In this document: piece after piece, positions 27,108 to 35,164 of the stretch
How the letters are laid out: every line of letters begins with the position of its first letter
How positions within the stretch are numbered: position 1 is the first letter of the stretch
DNA from: Membranihabitans maritimus
Lineage (GTDB): Bacteria > Bacteroidota > Bacteroidia > Chitinophagales > Saprospiraceae
Assembly: GCF_021729145.1 (NCBI RefSeq)
Contig: NZ_JAJSLW010000005.1
Coordinates: 129,946-193,945 of the forward strand
Length of the DNA: 64,000 nucleotides
Reading direction: 5' to 3'
Program-made: the position numbers and the translations under genes
The notes under the pieces: model-generated
What the model was told of the DNA's origin: nothing
Database searches by the model: none
Seen by the model: only the letters and a program-made list of their open reading frames with translations

Positions 27108-27633
27108 CGAAAAAGATCGAAAGTTAGAGAAAAAGTTAAATGTGGCATCAATACTGGTAAGTATTGTTGTATTGCTTTTGGTCGTATTAATGAGAAGGGT
27201 TAAAATCGATGTGGGAATAGATTTTAGTTTTTTGCCACCATTTCATGCATTTCTTAATTCAGTAGCTGCCATTTTTTTAATGTTAGCATTCAGAGCCATT
27301 AAACGAAGAAAAATCGAACTTCACCAGAAATATATATACTGGGCCATAGGTTTTTCTGGTCTTTTCCTTCTGTCTTATGTAGTTTATCATTTTACTACTC
27401 CTGAAACGGCTTTTTGTAAGTATGGAACGATCCGGTATATCTATTTCTTTTTCCTGATTACTCATGTATTTTTAGCCGCAGCTATATTCCCTTTTATCCT
27501 CCTTACCTTTACCAGGGCTTATACTAATCAGTTTCAACGACACAAAAAAATGGCACGCTGGGTATTTCCTCTTTGGCTTTATGTAGCTGTTACGGGACCA
27601 TTGGTTTATTTTATGCTTGCCCCTTGCTATTAA
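27097..27633 (+). CDS. DUF420 membrane protein (CtaM/YozB-like oxidase assembly factor)
   Basis: A 178-residue inner-membrane protein with five predicted helices. Conserved His residues sit at FHAFLN, VVYHFTTP, ITHVFLA and QRHKKMARWVFPLW, the pattern of DUF420 proteins. CtaM of Staphylococcus, in this family, is needed for maturation of a heme-copper oxidase. The start is ATG at 27097, overlapping the end of the SCO-like gene; an in-frame ATG 33 bases upstream would extend the overlap with basic residues only. Last gene of the plus-strand block; the next gene is convergent 40 bases away. Confidence 0.85.
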   Translation: MAISEKDRKLEKKLNVASILVSIVVLLLVVLMRRVKIDVGIDFSFLPPFHAFLNSVAAIFLMLAFRAIKRRKIELHQKYIYWAIGFSGLFLLSYVVYHFTTPETAFCKYGTIRYIYFFFLITHVFLAAAIFPFILLTFTRAYTNQFQRHKKMARWVFPLWLYVAVTGPLVYFMLAPCY

Positions 27634-27673
27634 CGGGTAATCTATATCCTGTACCTTTGTAATGACCGTATCG

Positions 27674-28072
27674 TTATGTTACATTCAATTGCCATGAAAT
27701 TCCAAATTGGTCTATAACCCATCCGAAATATTCACTAAATCCGTAATTGTCTATCGGCATTGTTACGTTCCCATTTTTTGATAGTTTTGAAAATAACCTT
27801 TCTAATTCCTTAATATTTTCACATTCAATAAAATTGGAAACAGCAGGAGTAAAGTTCCAATCATGTATAGGCGGACTATCACTACACATAAATTTCTTTC
27901 CGTTTAGAGTAAATACAGCGTGCATAATGGTGCCTTCCTTGCCCTGAGCATTTCTTTCCCAACGATGAATGCCGATAATGTTGGAGTTTTCAAAAATGTT
28001 CACGTAATAGTTCATTGCTTCTTCAGCATTACCATTTTGAAATGTCAAAGATGTTATGATGGGTTCTTTCAT
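27674..28072 (-). CDS. VOC superfamily protein (PhnB-like)
   Basis: A 132-residue protein of the vicinal oxygen chelate superfamily. Its pattern FQNGNAEEAMNYYVNIF near the N-terminus, MCSDSPPIHDWNFTPAVS in the middle and GWVIDQFGISWQL at the end is that of the PhnB/3-demethylubiquinone-methyltransferase-like group. These proteins usually have no proven enzymatic role; some bind metals. It is single, with the DUF4199 gene 25 bases upstream on the same strand, so co-transcription is possible. Confidence 0.85.
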   Translation of the reverse strand: MKEPIITSLTFQNGNAEEAMNYYVNIFENSNIIGIHRWERNAQGKEGTIMHAVFTLNGKKFMCSDSPPIHDWNFTPAVSNFIECENIKELERLFSKLSKNGNVTMPIDNYGFSEYFGWVIDQFGISWQLNVT

Positions 28073-28097
28073 TTTATATATAGTTTGTTTTGATTAG

Positions 28098-28604
28098 TCA
28101 TTTATTTTTCTTCTTGAGAATTAAAGCACTTATAAGTGTAACTATGAGCCCCATTGGCAGTACTTCTGAGTAAGTAATGAGGACTACATAAATGGGATTT
28201 TCATACATTTTCCTAAACGCTTCCATTTCTTCTGTTTTCCTGGCTAATTCATTTTCAGAAGTACACTGATGTAATACGTGTTGGGTGTATTGATCGATGA
28301 AATCAGGTACAAATAGATAGTAATACAGTAACCACACTACCACATACATAGTGGATGCTACGAGAGCAATGATAAGTCCGGTCATGAAAGCTTTGACGAA
28401 TGATATGGTACCAGCGAGTTCTTTGTTGCGATAATTCCTGATACCAAAGAAAATCAATGAAAATATAACCAGCATGGTGGTATAGCCCAAAAAATCGTTG
28501 CCTTTGAATTCCGGGTTTTTATACATCATGTTTACCATGACGACCATATTTATACAAAGGATGCTACCCATTATTAATCCGAAGATTAGTATATTCCTTT
28601 TCAT
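28098..28604 (-). CDS. DUF4199 membrane protein (copy 1)
   Basis: A 168-residue inner-membrane protein with four hydrophobic segments (near residues 5-25, 38-55, 73-97 and 138-160). The stretch TISFVKAFMTGLIIALVASTMYV and the loop of ~40 hydrophilic residues before the last helix are typical of DUF4199, a family found almost only in Bacteroidota and of unknown function. A second DUF4199 protein lies 1 kb away at 29596-30081 with a LuxR-type gene between them. Confidence 0.8.
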   Translation of the reverse strand: MKRNILIFGLIMGSILCINMVVMVNMMYKNPEFKGNDFLGYTTMLVIFSLIFFGIRNYRNKELAGTISFVKAFMTGLIIALVASTMYVVVWLLYYYLFVPDFIDQYTQHVLHQCTSENELARKTEEMEAFRKMYENPIYVVLITYSEVLPMGLIVTLISALILKKKNK

Positions 28605-29032
28605 GGTTAGTGTGTTTTGTTATGGAGTAAAACTAGTATGATTGGATAAAATCCCATTCATACTTTAGTACCAAATTTGAATTTTAGGGGTACTTTAATA
28701 AGTATGATAACATAAATATTGATGGTTGACTTATGGGCTATTACTATTAATCTGGAATCAACAAATAGATACAGGTGACAGGGAAGCGGAAGGGAATAAT
28801 CAATGCACCTTTCTGAAATCGGTCCCGATAAAGCAAAGGGAGGGAAAGAAGCAGATACCAATTCTCTATCCAAGCTTGAGTATTTTGTTTGTAGAGAGTT
28901 ACCACTTGATAATGCAATCTTTTACCAAACGGTTGCGCTAAATAAGGCGCTATTTATTCATCTTTTTTGTAGAAACTACCACTTTACGAGAATATTGAAT
29001 CCTAAAAAATCATTGAAGTAAGGTGCTATATT
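28605..29032. other. Intergenic, 428 bases
   Basis: Spacer between the first DUF4199 gene and the LuxR gene, both on the minus strand. Several open frames of 60-70 codons exist on both strands, but they have no recognisable composition, motif or start context, so none is called. No terminator was identified. Confidence 0.45.
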
Positions 29033-29512
29033 TTATTTGACAATTTTAAGTTCTTTTGCCTTTACAATGGCCTGCGTACGTCTTTTTACATCCATTTTTA
29101 TATACAAATTGGATACATGTGTTTTAATAGTACTAACTGATAAGAATAATTGAGTTGCTATATCTGCATTACTATATCCTTTTGCCAGTAATTGTAAAAT
29201 TTCATATTCCCGATCCGAGAGATTTAGTTTATCTAATTCCGACTGGTTAATAGAAAATTTCGTTGACTGAGGAATAAAAACCTCCTTTTCAATCACGATT
29301 TTTTCAATCCTTGGTTTGTTCAACTGGGTAGCCACCCAAATACCTACCATGGTAAAAAAGAGGGCTATAAGCCCAATGTATATTTCCAGGGAATGGTCTG
29401 CAATGAGAAATTTCCACTGTAACCATTTTAATAAAAATACCAATATAGCAAGGCTACATCCATATAATAGAATACGGTGGGAGTTGAAAAGTATATTTTT
29501 GATATAGGTCAT
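29033..29512 (-). CDS. Membrane-anchored LuxR-type transcriptional regulator
   Basis: A 159-residue protein with two N-terminal transmembrane segments (near residues 13-30 and 42-62) followed by a C-terminal LuxR/GerE helix-turn-helix (residues ~95-155: LSDREYEILQLLAKGYSNAD, then STIKTHVSNLYIKMDV). There is no receiver domain, so it is not a normal response regulator. Such membrane-LuxR proteins are common in Bacteroidota, often next to DUF4199 or similar membrane genes, and may sense membrane or envelope state. Here one DUF4199 gene is on each side, all on the same strand. Confidence 0.85.
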   Translation of the reverse strand: MTYIKNILFNSHRILLYGCSLAILVFLLKWLQWKFLIADHSLEIYIGLIALFFTMVGIWVATQLNKPRIEKIVIEKEVFIPQSTKFSINQSELDKLNLSDREYEILQLLAKGYSNADIATQLFLSVSTIKTHVSNLYIKMDVKRRTQAIVKAKELKIVK

Positions 29513-29595
29513 TGTACTGTTCGGCAGCGTCTATTTCTTTATGTGTATTCCTGAAGATAAACGTTAATTTATTATCCGAAGAATAATAGAGGTTT

Positions 29596-30081
29596 TTAAT
29601 TGGTTGGTTTTCTTCTTATAAATAAAGATACTATGGCTGATGTAAAGAAACCCAACCCCAATGTACTTATGGCACTCTGAGCCATATAAGCTTTCAGGTT
29701 GAAATAATCAGCTGCTTGTCTTTCAGACATTTTTCCCAATTCCACGACATAATTAATGGCATTATCGAAATAGCTGGGAGAAATGATTTTATGAACGATC
29801 AATTGGGTAAGGGGACTGGCAATAGCTACTATAAAACTTATAATGGCACCGCAGATCATACCTTGTATCCAATTCATATACCCATTGTAATAATTGTTCC
29901 TTTTGTCAAGTAATGCAAATACGTAAATTAGGATCGCTGGAATTGCAAAAAAATTCGTGTAGATAGGATGTTTGGCAATTTGACTATCGTGCCAGCCCAT
30001 TATTTTTTCAAATCCCATCCAGATGAGCGAAACCAAAATAAATATCAATGCCCATTTGATTTCAATTAAATACTTCCTCAT
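29596..30081 (-). CDS. DUF4199 membrane protein (copy 2)
   Basis: A 161-residue paralogue of the DUF4199 protein at 28098-28604, with four hydrophobic segments and a similar hydrophilic loop containing LGKMSERQAADYFNLKAYMAQ. It lies 83 bases upstream of the LuxR-type gene and is transcribed the same way, so the two probably form a unit. Function unknown. The C-terminus is basic (IRRKPTN), suggesting that end is cytoplasmic. Confidence 0.78.
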   Translation of the reverse strand: MRKYLIEIKWALIFILVSLIWMGFEKIMGWHDSQIAKHPIYTNFFAIPAILIYVFALLDKRNNYYNGYMNWIQGMICGAIISFIVAIASPLTQLIVHKIISPSYFDNAINYVVELGKMSERQAADYFNLKAYMAQSAISTLGLGFFTSAIVSLFIRRKPTN

Positions 30082-30289
30082 ATTCCCTATATTCTATGAT
30101 TGAACCGTAAATATAAAGATATTAAAGATTTTGTAATGACTGCAAATCTTATTGAATCATTTGATATTCAGCTATAGTATAAAAAGCTTTCTAATTCAAC
30201 TAATTTTATCCAAGTTTATCCGCAGACAGGAGATTTACCTGGACAATCTATTTAGTATTGTTACCAAAAAGGGGGGCCGTCCACTATTC

Positions 30290-30766
30290 TTATAGATCTG
30301 TTTCTGAAGTTGACATTTGGGTAGTAAAGGTAAATTCCCAGTGGTAATGTTTGTTATATCCATGGGTGAAAAGTTGTAATGAATAACTCGAATTCCCCAT
30401 TAAAGGATCGGCAATCATTAATTCATTATTTGGGTCAATACCATAAATAACGACTAAATGCCACCCTACGAAATATTTCATACAGGCAGTTATGGGGCGT
30501 TGATTAATTAATTCATTCAGGATTTCTCTTTTATTCAATGGTCTATCCCATTTCTTATTTAAGTTTCCATAAAAAGTCAGTGCTTTTTCCGGATTACAAA
30601 ATTGATTGTACTGTTTGCCTGCCACGAATTTTGCAAAATCTATTTGACTGGATACATTGTTCACCTTATAAAATTTAGCTATAGCGATGGATACTGCGGC
30701 CCAGCATAATCGACTTTCCTTCTGCGGTTCAATGTTGAAGTCAAGTTCAATTGTATTTATATTCAT
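30290..30766 (-). CDS. Papain-like (C39-type) cysteine peptidase, candidate RiPP leader peptidase
   Basis: A 158-residue stand-alone protease of the papain/C39-like fold. A full set of active-site residues is visible: Gln15 (oxyanion), Cys21 in RLCWAAVS, His103 in GWHLVVIYG and Asp120 in IADPLMG. The Q-C distance of six equals that in papain. There is no signal peptide or ABC transporter domain, so it should work in the cytoplasm unless exported. It is the last gene of the TOMM cluster and its ATG overlaps the previous stop in an ATGA junction (30763-30766), so it is translationally coupled. An ATG 18 bases upstream is possible. Role inferred: cutting the leader after the Gly-Gly-Gly of the precursor. 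No direct evidence. Confidence 0.75.
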   Translation of the reverse strand: MNINTIELDFNIEPQKESRLCWAAVSIAIAKFYKVNNVSSQIDFAKFVAGKQYNQFCNPEKALTFYGNLNKKWDRPLNKREILNELINQRPITACMKYFVGWHLVVIYGIDPNNELMIADPLMGNSSYSLQLFTHGYNKHYHWEFTFTTQMSTSETDL

Positions 30767-33015
30767 AGATAGATTGTTATACATTTCATTTTTTCCAATT
30801 TCCTGAGAACTTGTGAGAGGTTCCTTTGATGTCCATAATTTTCAAATACTGATTTAATCGTATCTATTTCTTTTATATTGCAAAGGATCTCGGTTTCAAG
30901 ACGATTCAGTATTATTGGTGATTTATATCTTTTAAATGATAGGATTGAACTCTTATTTCTGATTTCTATTCCAGCTATGGCAGGATTTAATTCCAACTTG
31001 GAAGAAAGGAATAATTCCTTTCTTTCAATCTTCGATAAGGGGTATTTTTTTGTGCCAAAAATTATTTTTGATATATCATACCGTATTGCTGAAGAAATTA
31101 ATTCCCTTGAATTAGAAGGAAGTTCATTACCATATTGTGAATCCGAATAAATCGAATTGTAGTGGGGCAATGTGGGTAGTAAATGACAAAGGAATTGGTA
31201 CGTATACTTTTTCAATTTGTTGTATTCGATACCATAAAAGAAGGAGGGTTCAATTTTCCGGGAAACAGCGATCCCTATGCCCAGGGATCCTATGGCGATT
31301 TCAGGATGACCGCTAGCATTTTCAATTCTGCAAAAGGAAATGTCATCAGCTCCTTTGTCAATAGATGGTAAACCTATTTTGACTCTTCTGGCGACCTCTA
31401 GAAGGTTGTCATGAAGTTTCCGGGAAATGGCTTCTACTTTTTCTCCATTTGTTGAAAAGTTTTTCTTTATTATTGCCCGGGTAACCCTGGGAGCAAGGGC
31501 TTCTGGAATTTCATTGCTTAACCAGTGAATACAGGCTCTCAGCCAATAAATCAAACTAGTCTTTAGATTTTCTTTGAGCGTTTCAAGTTGTGCAAAACAT
31601 ATATTTGAATATAATAAATCGCTTTCTGATTTTAAATGAGTATTTACTTCAAATGCTTTACGATAATATAATTCAGCATCAGAGTAGTTTTTTACTTTTT
31701 TATACAACCTTGCGAGGTTAATGGAGTTAATATAGAAAATATGCCAATCCGTTTTTGAAGATTTTTCCAGTGCTTTTTCGATTTCTTTTTCATAGGCAAA
31801 AGCTTCGTCGATTTTTCCTAACTTAAGTTTGTTTAATGCAGAAATATTTAATAAATACAGATGAATTCTCGAAAGCCAATCTTTGGCGTAAAAGCTTCTG
31901 GCTTTTGCAAATAATTTTTCAGCTTTTTCTGGGTGGTTAATCATGACCAGCCCCCAGGCTTTACTTAAGCTTAATGAAGCTAAATATTCATCAGGTAGGG
32001 TATTTCCCGGAATTTGGGCCTTAGCAGCTGCATTGAATTGCAATAATGCTATTCGGATATTTTGGATTTGAATAAGGATTTGAGCTTTCTTTTCAGCGGA
32101 ATTTACCAGAACTATTAGATTTTCAAGAATACGCAAAGCAATTCCATATCCACCTTCAGAAAACCTTTTGGCAGCTTCCAACTGTAAAAAATCAGTATCT
32201 ACATTAGTGGTGTCAATTTGAAATTCAAAAGGAATAAGTAGGTGTGAATACATATTTTTAACTCTAATCCGGGAATATATAGCATCACATTCTCCTATTT
32301 TTTTATAGTGGGAGGTTGGCATGAAAACACTATGACCTGTTGATAATTTTAGGGTTGATCCCGGTATGTAATTTTGTAGAAGTATTGATAACTCTTTATC
32401 CATAATTCCCGGTATCCGAAAGTTTGTATAAGTCTTCTGTCTTTTTGTGGGTTTTGGATGTTTAAAGTGTAATTCCCAATTAGCTGGGGTAGGGACTGGT
32501 GTAGTCGTAATGATCCCAATATTACAATTGGTTTGTTTTAAACCTTTTGCAAGCAATTCTATCAGGTAAAGGTTTTCTTTTTCCCAGGAAAATCGGGAGG
32601 AGGAAGGTGCAATTATAAGCACCCATTGTATATCTTGTTGCACTAATTGAGAAAGTATTTTCTGACATCCTCGATATGCCAAGATGAAATTTTTATCTCC
32701 CGAACTTTCATTGTCGACAATCGCATTAATGGAATGGACATAATCCTGGTATTTACTTGAAATTCCTATTTCTGGTTGGAATGCTATTTCATTCCTGATG
32801 TGTAATTGGTTACAGAGTTCCTGTAATGTCCAGTGGCCTTTCCATGCCCCAATGGATAAATCAGAAAAAATACAATTTTTAGCTATATTGGTAATACCCA
32901 ATTGCCGTTCTAATGTGTCCCATGATTCAAAATGAAACCCTTGCAGTACTGGCGGTTTAAAATCCCTTGGAATCGCAGGTGAGACGACGGTTTTAGTTTC
33001 CTTTACAAATGGCAT
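30763..33015 (-). CDS. Large TOMM-cluster protein with helical repeats, unknown function
   Basis: A 750-residue protein I do not recognise. Residues ~1-250 look like an alpha/beta domain (FILAYRGCQKILSQL, WVLIIAPSSSR, IGIITTTPV). Residues ~275-520 form tandem helical repeats of TPR type (for example KAEKLFAKARSFYAKDW and SDAELYYRKAFEVN). The C-terminal ~230 residues are mixed, and the last ~50 (from PIILNRLETEIL to KMKCITIYL) have the helix-helix-helix-strand pattern of a small winged helix, similar in layout to the RRE at the N-terminus of the cluster's E1-like protein. It overlaps the SagB gene by 23 bases and the peptidase gene by 4, so it belongs to the operon. A scaffold, extra tailoring enzyme or immunity/regulatory role are all possible. 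Confidence 0.75.
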   Translation of the reverse strand: MPFVKETKTVVSPAIPRDFKPPVLQGFHFESWDTLERQLGITNIAKNCIFSDLSIGAWKGHWTLQELCNQLHIRNEIAFQPEIGISSKYQDYVHSINAIVDNESSGDKNFILAYRGCQKILSQLVQQDIQWVLIIAPSSSRFSWEKENLYLIELLAKGLKQTNCNIGIITTTPVPTPANWELHFKHPKPTKRQKTYTNFRIPGIMDKELSILLQNYIPGSTLKLSTGHSVFMPTSHYKKIGECDAIYSRIRVKNMYSHLLIPFEFQIDTTNVDTDFLQLEAAKRFSEGGYGIALRILENLIVLVNSAEKKAQILIQIQNIRIALLQFNAAAKAQIPGNTLPDEYLASLSLSKAWGLVMINHPEKAEKLFAKARSFYAKDWLSRIHLYLLNISALNKLKLGKIDEAFAYEKEIEKALEKSSKTDWHIFYINSINLARLYKKVKNYSDAELYYRKAFEVNTHLKSESDLLYSNICFAQLETLKENLKTSLIYWLRACIHWLSNEIPEALAPRVTRAIIKKNFSTNGEKVEAISRKLHDNLLEVARRVKIGLPSIDKGADDISFCRIENASGHPEIAIGSLGIGIAVSRKIEPSFFYGIEYNKLKKYTYQFLCHLLPTLPHYNSIYSDSQYGNELPSNSRELISSAIRYDISKIIFGTKKYPLSKIERKELFLSSKLELNPAIAGIEIRNKSSILSFKRYKSPIILNRLETEILCNIKEIDTIKSVFENYGHQRNLSQVLRKLEKMKCITIYL

Positions 33016-33796
33016 TCATATAAATTGTGGAGTGGTGTAATCCGTCAATATTCAAAAATTGATCGATGACCCTGTCGTGATAACCGCCTATGTTTAATGT
33101 ACCCAAATTTAGTGACGTGGCTGCCAGATTAATATTTTGAGCAACATGTCCGGCTTCAATAAGTGCAAATCGGTATCCTTTTTCTTTATATTTAAAAGTT
33201 GACCGGGCAAAAACGGCGGTAATAAAAATTAATATGGCAGTATCTTGTGCAATATGGGATTGAAAACTCACCAGGGCTTCGGAAAGATCATGATCAAAAT
33301 CGCCTGCTCTTATTAATTGGATTGCATTTTCAGTGGGAGCATAGTGATACAATCCAGACTTTAGATCCTGTACTTTTTCATTGGAATAAAAATATAATTC
33401 CAAGGGATAGAGTGCACCTCCTGATGGTACTGTTCTGAAGGGGCGGTTGATATATTCATGCTCTTTGTTATCTCGAGTGATCCCATATCCACAAAATAAT
33501 ATCGTTTTCAATTGTTCCAAAGTAAGGACGGTAGGTTTTATTTCCTCCGGGCTTTTGCGACTCATTATCGTATCGAGTAGTGTTTTTGCAAAGGGTGCAT
33601 TGGTCTCAGGTAATGGGATTTTGGAAAATTGTTTATAAGGAAAAGAGTCATATCTTTTATTCATTTCCCGGACGACTTGTTCATTAGGTAATCCTTTATC
33701 ATAATGTCCCGTTTTGGAATTTTCATGAAAAATCTCCCAACTTGAAATATCAGTCTCTTTTTGCAATTCGGTTTCTTTCCAAAGTGTATGTAACAT
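32993..33796 (-). CDS. SagB-type nitroreductase-fold azoline dehydrogenase
   Basis: A 267-residue FMN-dependent oxidase of the SagB/ThcOx type. The hallmark RTVPSGGALYPLELYFY (from residue 121) binds FMN, preceded by an Arg-rich SRKSPEEI, and the C-terminal half has the ALIEAGHVAQNINLAATSL helix and LGTLNIGGYHD. In TOMM biosynthesis this enzyme oxidises thiazolines and oxazolines to aromatic azoles. Position directly after the YcaO gene (33 bases) supports that role over a generic nitroreductase. So mature product should contain thiazoles, not only thiazolines. Confidence 0.9.
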   Translation of the reverse strand: MLHTLWKETELQKETDISSWEIFHENSKTGHYDKGLPNEQVVREMNKRYDSFPYKQFSKIPLPETNAPFAKTLLDTIMSRKSPEEIKPTVLTLEQLKTILFCGYGITRDNKEHEYINRPFRTVPSGGALYPLELYFYSNEKVQDLKSGLYHYAPTENAIQLIRAGDFDHDLSEALVSFQSHIAQDTAILIFITAVFARSTFKYKEKGYRFALIEAGHVAQNINLAATSLNLGTLNIGGYHDRVIDQFLNIDGLHHSTIYMNAICKGN

Positions 33797-33829
33797 TGTA
33801 CTTGTTATTTAAATGTCAATAAATTTGAT

Positions 33830-35164
33830 TCAGGGAAAAGGATGAGGGAATGCATAATCACCGGTTTCTTTTTGAATGCCATCAAATCCCAACTTTTGTG
33901 GAATTTCCCATAGACGATTTCCTCCTAACGGCCTTTTGTGGTATCCCATAAAAAGCGGATGATAACCGGGTATAATTGCTCGGATCACTTTCATGCCCAG
34001 GCTTTGGACATCTGAAGTGGTAATATCTGTAATGAGTACCTCATACCCCGTTTGCCGTAATACCCCGACCAGATGATTCATTTCATCTGTAGGTGTAGTT
34101 TTCGAATGATCTGGTAGTTCTTCGAAATCAATCCATGAATCTGATGCATATAAAAACGCTGCGTGCTTCTGAACGTCGGGATTAACCCAAAAGTTGACAT
34201 GGTGTACCTGGCCCAGGACATTATCAAACTCTTTATGGACGGATAATCGAGGCAATTCGTTTTTTATCTGATAAGCGTATCGTTCCGTGTGAGCCAATTC
34301 TTCAAGAGCTTTTTGTACAGCTTCTTCTGGAGATAATGCTACGGAAGCAGATACTACAAGGGGGAGGAAATCTGTATTTTTCCCTGTAGCTACAGCCATT
34401 ATTCCCGGAATAGTGGATTCGTTTGAAATGTCCATGAGATGAATTTCGTACCCTACCTCTAAAAACCTATTAATTAAATCAATATTTCTTTTGCTAAGAG
34501 AATTCAGCCTAATTCTTTTTCTTGACAATTTTGCCTGCCATGTGATCATAAAGTTGTCCCTCTCAATTACTTCACTAATTCCTCCCACTACCGCTTCTTC
34601 ATACGAACAATGACAGGATAGTCCTGATGAAATGGGTTGTACAATGGGTGTTTCCTCACCATTTTTATAAAAAAAATAAGGAACGTATACCATAGAAGCG
34701 GGAACGTATTCGGTGTTCAGGGATGTCAAATTTTGAGCCGGCATCCAGCGGACAGGTGAATTAACAGTAAATTCGTCAAAATCAAACTCTGGATTTTCAT
34801 ATTGTATCTTTGCATATAGGGCAAATTGATCGGGATGTACGCATGGAAAGGATGCCTTGTTGTAGGTTGATAAAGGAAAGCTGTGCTTATCATAAAGGGC
34901 AGCACAATACCTTTCGACACATTCTCCAATAGTTTTGGCCAATGCCAGTTCCCTGGAGGTAGATGCGCCTCCCCCAATAGCAAAATTTCTATAATCGCCA
35001 AATGCTTCCGTATTAGCTGCTCTTCCGTTAAATCTAAAGAACCGCGGTGAATCTATTTCCATTGGATGTTCTGAAACCCCGGTAATAATACCTGTTTTGG
35101 GATCTAATAGATAAGGTAGATTATCTGTCAATCTTCGAATGGGTGTTTGTAAATCACTCATCAT
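33830..35164 (-). CDS. YcaO-domain cyclodehydratase
   Basis: A 444-residue ATP-dependent YcaO enzyme that turns Cys/Thr/Ser of a precursor peptide into azolines by activating the amide with ATP. ATP/Mg residues are in GGGASTSRELALAKTIGECVER (E81, E84/R85) and GGISEVIERDNF (E198, E201/R202), plus EEAVQKALEELAHTERYA further on. The protein ends in PHPFP, the PxPxP C-terminus that marks azoline-forming YcaO proteins rather than the housekeeping form. It is the single-domain form, needing the separate E1-like protein encoded just upstream; the two genes overlap by 11 bases, implying coupled translation. Confidence 0.94.
   Translation of the reverse strand: MMSDLQTPIRRLTDNLPYLLDPKTGIITGVSEHPMEIDSPRFFRFNGRAANTEAFGDYRNFAIGGGASTSRELALAKTIGECVERYCAALYDKHSFPLSTYNKASFPCVHPDQFALYAKIQYENPEFDFDEFTVNSPVRWMPAQNLTSLNTEYVPASMVYVPYFFYKNGEETPIVQPISSGLSCHCSYEEAVVGGISEVIERDNFMITWQAKLSRKRIRLNSLSKRNIDLINRFLEVGYEIHLMDISNESTIPGIMAVATGKNTDFLPLVVSASVALSPEEAVQKALEELAHTERYAYQIKNELPRLSVHKEFDNVLGQVHHVNFWVNPDVQKHAAFLYASDSWIDFEELPDHSKTTPTDEMNHLVGVLRQTGYEVLITDITTSDVQSLGMKVIRAIIPGYHPLFMGYHKRPLGGNRLWEIPQKLGFDGIQKETGDYAFPHPFP

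Noticed and set aside
28726-29021. Two overlapping 70-codon frames between DUF4199 and LuxR genes
   Set aside because: Overlapping frames in spacer DNA, basic and irregular composition, no homologous pattern known.
30261-30290. G-rich run GGGGGGCC with A5 at the end of the TOMM operon as terminator
   Set aside because: No complementary arm forms a proper stem on the minus strand, so no terminator is claimed.
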